The translations under genes and the position numbers were made by a program. From contig NZ_BMEO01000002.1 in assembly GCF_014636635.1 (NCBI RefSeq), forward strand, positions 310,001-374,000: DNA of 64,000 nucleotides. The letters are read 5' to 3'. This DNA is from Marinicella pacifica. GTDB taxonomy: Bacteria; Pseudomonadota; Gammaproteobacteria; Xanthomonadales; Marinicellaceae. Under the pieces are notes generated by a model. The model was not told where the DNA came from, ran no database searches, and saw only the letters and a list, made by a program, of their open reading frames with translations. Positions 38,393 through 47,393 of the stretch are shown here, piece after piece. Position 1 is the first letter of the stretch. Each line of letters begins with the position of its first letter.

Positions 38393-40021
38393 ATGGTTGA
38401 ATCGTCACACATCATTTCTTCGGATGTTTTGGTGATTGGTGGCGGGCTGGCCGGCATTGTTACCGCTTTAGAGAGTGTACGCGCAGGTCTGTCCGTCACG
38501 CTGGTTGACCGGGATACGCCGGAACGTTTTGGGGGGCTGGCACGCTGGGCCTTTGGCGGCATGCTGCTGGTGGATACGCCCTTGCAACAAAAAATGAAAA
38601 TTACTGATTCACCGGAGATTGCACTTAAAGACTGGCTTAGATTTGGCGAACTGAATACTGAAGACCGGCTGCCCCTGCAATGGGCGCGCCATTATGTCGA
38701 GCACTGTCGCGCCGAAGTGTACGACTGGCTAACAAAAGAAGGGATTAAATTCTTACCGGCGGTGAATTGGGTAGAACGCGGTCGTTTCGGCGAAGGTAAT
38801 CGTGTACCCAGATATCATGTGATTTGGGGCACAGCACGTGAGTTGGTGAAAACCTTAATCACGGCCTTGCACCAGGACAGCAGCCACGATCAATTAACGC
38901 TGCTGCACCAGCACCGCGTCACCGAATTAGACCGACAAGCGGGTCAAGTCAGCGGTGCACTGGCCATCAACGAAGCCAGCGGCGAATCGGTTCGTTTACG
39001 TGCACGCGCGGTGGTGATGGCCACCGGTGGCATCAATGGCAGCCATCAAGAATGTCGCAAAAACTGGCCCGATGATCGACCACAACCAAGCGAGATGTTA
39101 AACGGCGCCCATCCCTTTGCGGACGGTCAGATGCATCATTGGGTCGCCGATAAACTCGATGGCCAAATCACCCATGCCGGTGAGATGTGGAATTATGCCG
39201 CGAGTTTTCCGCATCCCTATCCGCATTTTCCCGGACACGGCTTATCCACCATCCCCTGCAAATCGGCTTTATGGCTGAATCATCAGGGCGATCGCATTGG
39301 CCCCGAGCCTTTGGTCACCGGCTATGATACCCACTGGCTTTGTCAACGGGTGGCTGAACAAGACAAGCCCTGGACCTGGCATCTGTTAAACTGGCGCATC
39401 GCCGCCAAAGAATTTGCCATCTCCGGTGCCGAACATAATCAGCGCATCCGTGATAAACAATTCCCGCAGTTTATTAAAGAACTGCTGTTCGGCAATCACC
39501 GTCTGGTACAACAAATGCAACGGGAAAGCCGTGATTTTCTGGTGGCCGATACACTGGAAGAACTGGCGGCTAAAATGAATCGCCTGACATGCTCCAATGA
39601 CATCAACCCAAAAACATTGCAGGCCACCGCCGATGCCTTTGATGCCAATTTCACCCGAGATACAAAGCTGTTTAATGACCACCAGATTCGACTGATTCAA
39701 CACGCCCGGCAATGGAAACCGGATCGCTTACGCACCTGTAAACCGGCACCGATACAACAAAAAGGCGCCGGGCCCTTTATCGCCATTCGCATGCAACTCA
39801 TTACCCGCAAAAGCCTTGGGGGGTTACTAACCGACCTGCACAGTCGGGTGCTGGATGCCGATGGCAAACCCATTGACGGCCTCTATTGTGTCGGTGAAGC
39901 CGCCGGCTTTGGCGGTGGCGGCGCCAACGGTAAACGCTCACTGGAAGGCACCTTTTTACCCGGCTGCATTCTCACCGCTAAAACAGCGGTGCAATCCATA
40001 ACCGGGAGAGAGAATACATGA
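38393..40021 (+). CDS. KstD-like FAD-binding dehydrogenase
   Basis: A 542-residue flavoprotein of the FAD_binding_2 family (fumarate reductase/3-ketosteroid dehydrogenase type). It carries VLVIGGGLAGIVTALES near the N terminus, and GLYCVGEAAGFGGGGANG with KRSLEGTFLPGC near the C terminus. Relatives desaturate a CH-CH bond next to a carbonyl or reduce the reverse; the substrate is unknown. It starts 3 bp after the previous stop codon and overlaps the next gene by 4 nt (ATGA). Confidence 0.83.
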   Translation: MVESSHIISSDVLVIGGGLAGIVTALESVRAGLSVTLVDRDTPERFGGLARWAFGGMLLVDTPLQQKMKITDSPEIALKDWLRFGELNTEDRLPLQWARHYVEHCRAEVYDWLTKEGIKFLPAVNWVERGRFGEGNRVPRYHVIWGTARELVKTLITALHQDSSHDQLTLLHQHRVTELDRQAGQVSGALAINEASGESVRLRARAVVMATGGINGSHQECRKNWPDDRPQPSEMLNGAHPFADGQMHHWVADKLDGQITHAGEMWNYAASFPHPYPHFPGHGLSTIPCKSALWLNHQGDRIGPEPLVTGYDTHWLCQRVAEQDKPWTWHLLNWRIAAKEFAISGAEHNQRIRDKQFPQFIKELLFGNHRLVQQMQRESRDFLVADTLEELAAKMNRLTCSNDINPKTLQATADAFDANFTRDTKLFNDHQIRLIQHARQWKPDRLRTCKPAPIQQKGAGPFIAIRMQLITRKSLGGLLTDLHSRVLDADGKPIDGLYCVGEAAGFGGGGANGKRSLEGTFLPGCILTAKTAVQSITGRENT

Positions 40022-41181
40022 CCTTACGTTTTCCTGTAACTGCCGAAGATTACCGCAACCGCGCTCGCAGGCGTTTGCCTCGATTCCTGTTTGATTATCT
40101 GGATGGCGGTGCCACCGACGAACAGACACTGCGTGCCAATGCATCAGACTGGCACCACTTAACCCTGCGCCAACGGGTGCTGGTGGATGTTGATCAGGTC
40201 GATACCTCATCTCAACTCCTGGGTGAAACCTGTGCCATGCCGGTGGTGTTGGCACCGATTGGCCTGGCCGGCATGATGGCACGCCGTGGTGAGGTGCAGG
40301 CGGCACGCAGTGCAGAAAACGCAGGTGTACCATTCACCCTGTCCACGGTTGGCATCTGTTCGGTAGAAGAAGTCCGGACAGCGGTTAACCGGGCCATCTG
40401 GTTTCAGCTGTATATGTTGCGAGATCGTGACCGCATCGAAGCGCTGCTCGATAAAGCCTGGGCTGCCGGTTGCCGGACGTTGGTATTCACCGTTGATTTA
40501 CCCCGGCCGGGCATGCGCCACCGTGATGCCCGCAACGGCTTATCCAGCCCTAGTGTGCGTGCCAAAACCTTAAAAATAATACACTTATTATCACGGCCTC
40601 GCTGGCTTTGGGATGTGGCCTTACGCGGTGGCCCGCTTAATTTTGGTAACCTCAGTGATGTGATGCCGGGTGCCAATGATCTGGACGCCATAAAAACCTG
40701 GATAGATAGCCAATTTGACCCCACCGTGACCTGGGACGACATCGCCTGGTTACGCCAACGCTGGCAGGGCCGATTAATGCTTAAAGGTATTCTGGACGCT
40801 GATGATGCCCGGCAGGCGGTGGATTGTGGCAGCGATGGCATTGTGGTCTCGAACCATGGCGGCCGGCAATTAGACGGCGTTGCTTCAGGTGCGGGTAAAT
40901 TACCGGACATTGTGACTGCCGTTCATGGCAAAACGGCCATTCTGGTGGATGGCGGGATTCGCAGTGGCGTGGATATTTTCCGTGCGCTGGCTTTGGGCGC
41001 CCAAGGTGTTATGATTGGACGACCCTGGGCCTGGGCGTTGGCAGCAGGCGGTGAGACTGGTCTGAACAACTTACTGACCGGTCTGCAACAGGAATTGCGC
41101 ATGGCCATGACCCTGACCGGTGTCATCCGAATTAATGATATTGGTCCGGACCAACTTGACCAAACTGGAGAGAAACAATGA
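40018..41181 (+). CDS. FMN-dependent L-2-hydroxyacid dehydrogenase (LldD/MdlB-like)
   Basis: A 387-residue enzyme of the glycolate oxidase/lactate/mandelate dehydrogenase family. Landmarks are FDYLDGGATDE, MPVVLAPIGLAGM, TVDLPRPGMRHRD and the active-site VSNHGGRQLDG with its His near residue 280. FMN-phosphate-binding DGGIRSGVDIFRAL and GRPWAWAL come near the end. A hydrophobic, basic segment at about 180-215 corresponds to the membrane-binding loop of MdlB and LldD. It would oxidise a 2-hydroxyacid to a 2-oxoacid and pass electrons to quinone. The ThDP enzyme downstream overlaps it by 4 nt and could use the 2-oxoacid. Confidence 0.88.
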   Translation: MTLRFPVTAEDYRNRARRRLPRFLFDYLDGGATDEQTLRANASDWHHLTLRQRVLVDVDQVDTSSQLLGETCAMPVVLAPIGLAGMMARRGEVQAARSAENAGVPFTLSTVGICSVEEVRTAVNRAIWFQLYMLRDRDRIEALLDKAWAAGCRTLVFTVDLPRPGMRHRDARNGLSSPSVRAKTLKIIHLLSRPRWLWDVALRGGPLNFGNLSDVMPGANDLDAIKTWIDSQFDPTVTWDDIAWLRQRWQGRLMLKGILDADDARQAVDCGSDGIVVSNHGGRQLDGVASGAGKLPDIVTAVHGKTAILVDGGIRSGVDIFRALALGAQGVMIGRPWAWALAAGGETGLNNLLTGLQQELRMAMTLTGVIRINDIGPDQLDQTGEKQ

Positions 41182-42836
41182 CAAATGGTGCACAATCTTT
41201 AATGAAAACCCTGGTCGATGCCGGTATTGAGGTCTGTTTTAGCAACCCCGGCACCAGCGAAATGCATTTTGTGTCAGCACTCGATGATGAACCAAAAATG
41301 CGTGCTGTGCTTGGTCTTTTTGAAGGTGTGGTGACCGGTGCCGCCGATGGTTATGCACGCATGGCCGATAAGCCTGCGGTGACCCTGTTGCATCTGGGTT
41401 GTGGCTTAGGCAACGGACTGGCCAATCTGCACAACGCGCGTAAGGGTAAGGTCCCCGTGGTCAACATCGTCGGTGACCACGCCACCTACCATGTCAAATA
41501 CGATGCACAATTACAATCGGATATCGAAACCGTGGCGCGCAATGTCTCTCCGGGCTTTTGTCGCACTGCCACCAGCACCGAAACACTGGGCCAGGATGTC
41601 GCTGAAGCGATTGCCGCTGCCCGCGCAAAACCCGGGCAGGTGACGACCTTAATTTTACCCGCCGATGTCTCCTGGGGCGAAGGCGGCGTCGCCGTTGAAC
41701 CTCTATCACCACCAACCCCTGAAGCAGCCGATGAGGCCACATTGGAAGCCATCGCCACGGCGGTTAGTTCAGGTCAAAAAACCGCGATATTACTGGGCGG
41801 CCATGCCTTGCGCGAACCGACCATTCTGGCCGCTGCCAAAATCGCGGCACATAAGGGTGTCACCTTATTGGCAGAAACCTTCCCCACCCGCATGGAACGA
41901 GGTGCCGGTTTACCCTACATTGAACGCATCGCCTACCTGGCAGAACTGGCCATGGTGCAGCTCAGTGATATTAAAAATTTAATCCTGGTAGATGCCAAAG
42001 CACCGGTGTCTTTCTTTGCCTACCCCGATAAAAAGAGTTACCTGGTGCCCGACAGCTGTCAGGTGCACACCTTAGCGGCCCCCGATCAGGACGCTCTGGC
42101 CAGTCTCAACAAGTTGGTAACAGCCGTCGGAGCAGACCGGGCACAACCCAAACTGCAACCCAAAAAACAACCGGTTAGTCCTGTTGGTAAATTAACCGCC
42201 GAGAAAGTCTGTAAAGCCGTTGGCCATCTGCTGCCGGACAACGCCATCTTGATTGACGAAGGCATTACCTCGACCCTGATGCTGGCCGCCATGACCGCCG
42301 GCGCACCTCGTCATGACCTTTTAACTTTAACTGGTGGCGCCATTGGCCAGGGCCTACCCAATGCCGTCGGTGCCGCCATTGCCTGCCCCGAGCGCCCGGT
42401 GTATGCTTTAATTGGTGACGGCACCGCCATGTACACCATTCAGGCCCTGTGGACCATGGCCCGTGAACAATTAAACGTGACCTCAATAATTTTCAACAAT
42501 GCCGCCTACTCTGTTTTAAACATTGAACTGGACCGGGTCGGCGCCAAAGACTCCGGCGATAAAGCCAAATCCCAGCTGGATCTAACCGGCCCACCCATCA
42601 ATTTCGCAGAAATCGCCCACAGCATGGGCGTGCACGGTGTCCGCGTGCAAACTGCCGAAGACATGGTCAAAGCCCTGGAATACGCCCAAAGCCAACCCGG
42701 CCCCCATTTAATCGAAGCCATCATCCCCGAATCACTCAACAAAACAAAACGCAAAATCCTGCCCTGGCTACTGCGTTCCATGCCGAGTTTACCCTTATCG
42801 GTTTCAAAAGCATTAAAAAAGAAACTGGCGCCCTGA
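41178..42836 (+). CDS. ThDP-dependent decarboxylase/carboligase (acetolactate synthase-like)
   Basis: A 552-residue thiamine-diphosphate enzyme with the three-domain build of the acetolactate synthase/benzoylformate decarboxylase superfamily. The catalytic Glu49 is in LFEGVVTGAADGYAR. The ThDP/Mg motif begins GDGTAMYT near residue 413 and closes with NN in FNNAAYSVLN. The paired position with a 2-hydroxyacid dehydrogenase resembles mdlB-mdlC of mandelate catabolism. No IlvN-type small subunit adjoins, so a role in branched-chain amino-acid synthesis is unlikely. It is the last gene of the operon. Confidence 0.85.
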   Translation: MTNGAQSLMKTLVDAGIEVCFSNPGTSEMHFVSALDDEPKMRAVLGLFEGVVTGAADGYARMADKPAVTLLHLGCGLGNGLANLHNARKGKVPVVNIVGDHATYHVKYDAQLQSDIETVARNVSPGFCRTATSTETLGQDVAEAIAAARAKPGQVTTLILPADVSWGEGGVAVEPLSPPTPEAADEATLEAIATAVSSGQKTAILLGGHALREPTILAAAKIAAHKGVTLLAETFPTRMERGAGLPYIERIAYLAELAMVQLSDIKNLILVDAKAPVSFFAYPDKKSYLVPDSCQVHTLAAPDQDALASLNKLVTAVGADRAQPKLQPKKQPVSPVGKLTAEKVCKAVGHLLPDNAILIDEGITSTLMLAAMTAGAPRHDLLTLTGGAIGQGLPNAVGAAIACPERPVYALIGDGTAMYTIQALWTMAREQLNVTSIIFNNAAYSVLNIELDRVGAKDSGDKAKSQLDLTGPPINFAEIAHSMGVHGVRVQTAEDMVKALEYAQSQPGPHLIEAIIPESLNKTKRKILPWLLRSMPSLPLSVSKALKKKLAP

Positions 42837-42877
42837 GAAAGTTAAATAATTTTTAGAATGATTAAGATCATATAAGT

Positions 42878-43012
42878 TTAGGTATAGGTGATCTTAAAAT
42901 ACATCATTGCTAACATAAAAACACCCAGAACAATCCAAATACCGGCTTTTAAAATTTCTTTAGACAATTCGATTAATAGATCCATCCAGCTGTCATCGTC
43001 ACTGTTATTCAT
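42878..43012 (-). CDS. Possible 44-residue membrane microprotein
   Basis: A short frame from the ATG at 43012 encodes MNNSDDDSWMDLLIELSKE, then one membrane helix (AGIWIVLGVFMLAMMYF) and a short tail. The acidic N terminus and single helix look protein-like, but no good ribosome site is seen and no family is recognised. It is the only candidate in the 42837-43242 interval apart from a hairpin at 43152-43181. Confidence 0.4.
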   Translation of the reverse strand: MNNSDDDSWMDLLIELSKEILKAGIWIVLGVFMLAMMYFKITYT

Positions 43013-43151
43013 ATTTTTTTCATGGTTAATTCTATGAGAATATTTTGCCTTATATCGCCGGACTTGACCAGCAGCCTTTTCAAACCATAAACCTAATGGG
43101 AATGTATACCTTTGTTGTGTTATAGAAGTTTATTGTGAATTCTTTAGGGTG

Positions 43152-43181
43152 CTGGTCTTGCCGTCAAAAGACGGCATCCAG
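43152..43181. other. Stable hairpin without T tract
   Basis: TGCCGTC-AAAA-GACGGCA (43159-43176) has a 7-bp perfect stem, extended by CTGG/CCAG across a small bulge. No T run follows on either strand. It lies 60 bp beyond the stop codon of the 43243-43797 gene and may protect that message's 3' end. Confidence 0.4.
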
Positions 43182-43242
43182 TGTCTTTGAGAAAAACCTT
43201 ACAGTCAACGTGGCAGCACTGATTGATAGACAAACCACAAAG

Positions 43243-43797
43243 TTAATCGGATGTCTTTTTCTCCACAATTAAACTTTCAACTCCAGCCGTTTCAATAATA
43301 GCTTCTGAAATTTCCACATAATCATCTGAAAAATAATGCTCTAAATCCACTTTCCTGCTTTTGTGACCAAATTTCACGAGAATGTCGGTAAAAGGCCCAT
43401 GACTGGAAGCGAAACAAACACCACCACTTTCTTCATAATTGCCACCATCAATCGTGATAACAGTATCAGGGCAATTTGAAGACTCATCTTCTCTCTCAAA
43501 GAATCTAAGCTGAAAAATCTGCGTCAATAAATCAGCCACTTTCTGTCTGTCAATGCGTTTTTGAACTACCCCCATTTTGGCCACATCATTCCTTCCTTCA
43601 TAAATAACCAAACCGCTACCCGAAATTGTAATATCGAATCTTGGACAGTAACTCCCTTGATAACAACCGGAATACTCTAATTTAATGAAAACATCCTCGT
43701 CCAACACACCATCGTAATCCTGTGAGAAAGCATTTAAAGAGATGAGCATTAAGAGCAGAATGCTTAAAACAGGCTTTTGAATTATGTACGTGGTCAT
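43243..43797 (-). CDS. Secreted DUF6438-like protein
   Basis: A 184-residue protein with a signal peptide (VLSILLLMLISLNAFSQ). The pattern LEYSGCYQGSYCPRFDITI, with a Gly-rich turn and VIYEGRNDVAKMG, matches the DUF6438 layout, usually LxRxxCFGxCPxYxVxI. The function is unknown. A truncated homologue lies at 49445-49680, and each copy is next to an HD-GYP gene, so the pair was duplicated as a unit. The ribosome site is AAGGCAATCA before the ATG at 43797. Confidence 0.75.
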   Translation of the reverse strand: MTTYIIQKPVLSILLLMLISLNAFSQDYDGVLDEDVFIKLEYSGCYQGSYCPRFDITISGSGLVIYEGRNDVAKMGVVQKRIDRQKVADLLTQIFQLRFFEREDESSNCPDTVITIDGGNYEESGGVCFASSHGPFTDILVKFGHKSRKVDLEHYFSDDYVEISEAIIETAGVESLIVEKKTSD

Positions 43798-43901
43798 TGA
43801 TTGCCTTGTGTGGTCTTAAAGCCCATTATGATACTGTTTTTTTACTTATTATTTTGAAGTATCTTAGAATGAGCCCAAAGACATAAAATACTCTGGCAAA
43901 T

Positions 43902-44519
43902 TTATACTGGATTAAAGTGACCCGCTTTATATTGACTGGTTTCAATAATTTCACTAAAGACAGCAATGAGCTCAGGGTCGTGCTTTGTGCCCGATTCTTG
44001 GTGCAAGATATCCATGATTTCAGAATGTGCTCGTCTGCGGCTGTATGATCTAGTCTCCGCCATGGCATCATAACTGTCAGCGATAGAGATAATCCGTGCA
44101 CAAACAGGAATATTTTTACCCGCTAATTTGTCCGGATAGCCTAAGCCATTGTAGTACTCATGATGATGGCGAACGATAAGGGCAACATGTTGTGCACCTT
44201 TGACCTCAGCCGAAGCCAATATTTTTTCGCCAATTTCAGAATGCTGTTTCATGATTGACCATTCGTCTTCGTCAAATGCCGAAGACTTGAGCAAAATATG
44301 GTCGGGTATTCCGATCTTGCCTATGTCATGAAACTCTGCGGCAATCTTTAAAATGTTAATCTCATTATTCGACAAGCCGAAATGTTTGCCAATTTGCACA
44401 GAAAGCCCCATGACGCGTTTGGAGTGGAGGTGTGTTAGTAAATCACGAAAACCCAGCGCCACCGACAAAGCCTTTGTGTACTTGAGCAATGAATGAAAAT
44501 ACTGATCTTTCAGTTCCAT
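43902..44519 (-). CDS. Stand-alone HD-GYP domain protein, copy A
   Basis: A 205-residue protein made almost only of an HD-GYP domain. His64-Asp65 lie in EFHDIGKIGIPDHILLK, then RHHHEYYNG, and GYP at residues 127-129. There is no receiver, GAF or membrane domain. The family hydrolyses cyclic di-GMP to pGpG or GMP, or acts as an adaptor. The gene is strongly similar over its whole length to 49780-50382. The ribosome site is AGGAAGG. It lies upstream of the DUF6438-like gene on the same strand. Confidence 0.9.
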   Translation of the reverse strand: MELKDQYFHSLLKYTKALSVALGFRDLLTHLHSKRVMGLSVQIGKHFGLSNNEINILKIAAEFHDIGKIGIPDHILLKSSAFDEDEWSIMKQHSEIGEKILASAEVKGAQHVALIVRHHHEYYNGLGYPDKLAGKNIPVCARIISIADSYDAMAETRSYSRRRAHSEIMDILHQESGTKHDPELIAVFSEIIETSQYKAGHFNPV

Positions 44520-44945
44520 TTATACCTTCCTAAATATACCTGCAAATTCTCTAAATCAGATACGTTGAATTTGGATATGCATATTATCTTAACATAAATT
44601 CAACATGAACAGATTGGCATTGATACAACAGATAAACCCAACATCTAAGAAGAATATGTTCAGCAAGTTCACATCGAGACAGAACGGGTAATTCAAGAAA
44701 TTTCTCAGGTCAAGCCACTGTTATCTTAAGCATTGAAATGGTAAAGCCACTTTTTCATTTTCTTTATCACTTTTTCAGCGCTTTTTCAGAAATAATCGAG
44801 GACAGGCATCAAATTGCAGACACTGCCAGCATTGCGGCCACCAGCACAATAATTGATTGAAACGTGAATCATGGCGCAGTAATGCACAGTACAATGTGTT
44901 CAAATACTGGCCGTAGTCATTGATAAATTATGCCGGAGCTGTTTG
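44520..44945. other. Intergenic region without a clear gene
   Basis: This 426-bp gap separates the divergent HD-GYP and pectate lyase genes. Short frames with protein-like composition occur, for instance 22 codons reading EYVQQVHIETERVIQEIS, but each is cut by stop codons. These may be remnants of a decayed gene. No repeat, RNA or clear promoter was recognised. Confidence 0.4.
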
Positions 44946-46370
44946 ATGAAAATACCTAAACCATTGATGTTAATTGTATTGTTGTTGTCAACTCATGGCG
45001 TGTGGGCACAGCTTAAAGCCTTTCCAGAAGCCGCTGGCTTTGCGGCCTTTGTCTCGGGTGGGCGGGGTGGTGACGTACACATCGTCACAAACCTCAATGA
45101 CTCTGGTGTTGGCTCATTGCAATGGGCGGTTTCTCAGCCGGGACCGCGGATTGTGGTGTTTGAAGTGTCCGGACTGATCACCGGAGATTTGCACATACCT
45201 CATGGAGATTTGACCATCGCTGGACAGACGGCACCGGGCGCCGGCATTACTTTGGCGGGGCATTTGTATACCACTTATAATTCAGACACCGGCAACATCA
45301 TCATTCGTCACATGCGCATCAGGCCGCCTGATCCAGACAGCAATTGGCCTGCCAGTCAGCATGATGCCATCCAGTTTTCCACCGCCAACAACGTCATGCT
45401 GGATCACATCGACGCCTCTCATGGCGCAGATGAAACCATCGATTTTTGGGGCGGTGCGGCGCACATCACCATTCAGCATTCGCACCTGTCTTTTCCCATC
45501 TATGATACGGCCAATGGCTGGACCCACAACAAGGGTGTGATTAACCACAGGCCCTGTTTAGACAGCGGTAATTGCCAGCCCGGTGATCGCACAGGTGGTT
45601 ATATTTCAATCATCAATAACCTGTTCACCCACGCCAGAAACCGCACCCCGGCCTTGTCAGTGGGTCCGGCAGAAGTGATTAACAACATCACTTACAACGG
45701 CCGCGAGGGTTTTGTTCATCACAATGTGGCAGACGGGGAATTCAACATCATGGGTAACCACTATATCGCCGGACCCAGCATCAATTTGTCACCCTTTTGG
45801 TTTGACCCGGAAAATCCTTCACCACCCATCCCAACCGCCTACTGGTTGCAGGATAATCTGGTGGAAGACCCGGGAGAATACATCGGTACCGTACAAAATC
45901 CATGGGATGATGTGGCTTTTGGTAATGCCTATACCTTTGCCTGTTGCGGTATCAATGCCAACCAGTTCAACCAAACCGGGGTGTTTGACTTCAGCGGTGA
46001 GCCAGGCTATGCCACACCCGTCATGACCAGCCCGGATGATTTGCTCAATCAATTGTTACCCGGTATCGGCGCTTACCCGCATGATATCGTAGCCCGGCAG
46101 TCCATACAGGAACTGCATCAACGCAGCGGCTCATGGCGAAATTACCGTCCCGCTGATTTGATGGCAGGTCTCACGCCCGGCGTGTCTCCGTTGGACAGCG
46201 ACGATGATGGCATGCCCGACACATGGGAAGATGACCACGGATTAAATCCTCAAAATGGCAATGACCACAGCACCATCATGCCATCAGGCTACACCGCCAT
46301 CGAAGAATACATCAATGGCCTGGCCACACAATTAACCAATGATGTGATTTTTGTCGATGGTTTTGAATAA
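44946..46370 (+). CDS. Secreted pectate lyase-like beta-helix protein (PL1)
   Basis: A 474-residue secreted protein with signal peptide MKIPKPLMLIVLLLSTHGVWA and ribosome site GGAGCTGTTTG. It has the Pec lyase pattern: FPEAAGFAAFVSGGRGG, GSLQWAVSQPGPRIVVFEVSG, ITIAGQTAPG-like DLTIAGQTAPGAGI, and beta-helix rungs with HDAIQFSTANNVMLDH. A C-terminal calcium-type loop (DSDDDGMPDTWEDDHGLNP) precedes the tail DVIFVDGFE. It would cleave polygalacturonate or a related uronate polymer. No other polysaccharide-use genes adjoin. Confidence 0.88.
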   Translation: MKIPKPLMLIVLLLSTHGVWAQLKAFPEAAGFAAFVSGGRGGDVHIVTNLNDSGVGSLQWAVSQPGPRIVVFEVSGLITGDLHIPHGDLTIAGQTAPGAGITLAGHLYTTYNSDTGNIIIRHMRIRPPDPDSNWPASQHDAIQFSTANNVMLDHIDASHGADETIDFWGGAAHITIQHSHLSFPIYDTANGWTHNKGVINHRPCLDSGNCQPGDRTGGYISIINNLFTHARNRTPALSVGPAEVINNITYNGREGFVHHNVADGEFNIMGNHYIAGPSINLSPFWFDPENPSPPIPTAYWLQDNLVEDPGEYIGTVQNPWDDVAFGNAYTFACCGINANQFNQTGVFDFSGEPGYATPVMTSPDDLLNQLLPGIGAYPHDIVARQSIQELHQRSGSWRNYRPADLMAGLTPGVSPLDSDDDGMPDTWEDDHGLNPQNGNDHSTIMPSGYTAIEEYINGLATQLTNDVIFVDGFE

Positions 46371-46511
46371 ACCCAAAAGGGAAAGCTGCTGAAACGATTA
46401 GACCAGGCCATTGAAGTCAGGCGGTTTCGCCCAGGGTGAAGTGGTGAGGCAGAATGGCCGTTATGGTCATTAGCAGTCGCATAAGTCCCAAGATTATTCC
46501 TTCCTATATGG

Positions 46512-47393
46512 TCAACTGAAACTGAAAATGCTTTGCAACAAACGTTTACTTATTAGGATTTCATTGCGGATACCCGGTGTGTAATGCTTGTTGATATAGC
46601 TTGTAAAATCCACACCACAGGCATTTTCATTTTTGAGGCAGCGCGAATACATCATCGGGCTGGTAGCCGAGCAGTCAACACCCCTTTCACAAGCAATTAA
46701 AATAAAGGCTTGTTGAACAACATAATCCACCATTTTTAAATTATGCGCCTGGAGCTCTTTTTGAAACGTCGGTAGAATTTCAAGATGGAAATATTTCTTA
46801 TACAACATGGTGGATACCAACAGTTCCAAACCAACTAACTGACTGATTCTTTGCTTTATATCTGCTTTTTCTGACTCACCTAAAGTGTCTTGACTAAACA
46901 TGGCGGCGTATTTATCGCGCATCGATTTATTCTTTTCCATTTGGCTTAACTGGTACATAACCCGATCTTGTGAATATTGTTTCATGAGCTCCTGATTTTG
47001 CTCACACTGCCTCATGTTTAGGTTTAAATGTTTCTTTTGATTTTCATTCAAACCTGATCTCACCTGCTGAAAACGCGCCTGTTTCCCCATCACAGAATGG
47101 CACGATGAATACCTGTACAACCCGATAAACGCATCAACCAAAGGATCAGAGTGAAAGAATTGCCCCTCAGGTAACGCCGACATCGATGGCTTAATCGGCA
47201 CTATATCTGACTGTGCATCTATAGAATTCGCTGTAATATCAGTCTTTTTTATGACCGGCTCAACAACTTTTTCAGCTGCCATTTTATTGGTTCCATTGAC
47301 CTCACCAACATTTTCCTTTTTGGGTGTCTCCTGGCTAACGTACCAGTACAAAGCGATAGCGAAAACAACCAATAATGTAAAACCATATTTCAT
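46512..47393 (-). CDS. Membrane-anchored protein of unknown function, paralogue 1
   Basis: A 293-residue protein with one N-terminal membrane helix (FTLLVVFAIALYWYV), a charged linker and a helical body. The C terminus carries four spaced cysteines in ACERGVDCS, SRCLKNENACGVDF. The same Cys arrangement ends the upstream gene product, so the two are diverged duplicates. It overlaps that gene by 4 nt (ATGA), indicating an operon. No family is recognised; it is probably a periplasmic, disulfide-stabilised protein. Confidence 0.7.
   Translation of the reverse strand: MKYGFTLLVVFAIALYWYVSQETPKKENVGEVNGTNKMAAEKVVEPVIKKTDITANSIDAQSDIVPIKPSMSALPEGQFFHSDPLVDAFIGLYRYSSCHSVMGKQARFQQVRSGLNENQKKHLNLNMRQCEQNQELMKQYSQDRVMYQLSQMEKNKSMRDKYAAMFSQDTLGESEKADIKQRISQLVGLELLVSTMLYKKYFHLEILPTFQKELQAHNLKMVDYVVQQAFILIACERGVDCSATSPMMYSRCLKNENACGVDFTSYINKHYTPGIRNEILISKRLLQSIFSFS

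Noticed and set aside
41178-42836. Genuine acetolactate synthase (ilvB) for branched-chain amino acids
   Set aside because: No regulatory small subunit or ilvC/ilvD adjoins, and the gene is the end of a hydroxyacid-oxidation-type operon.
43826-44101. Minus-strand ORF of 91 codons over the HD-GYP gene
   Set aside because: It overlaps the 3' half of the well-supported HD-GYP frame and shows no domain.
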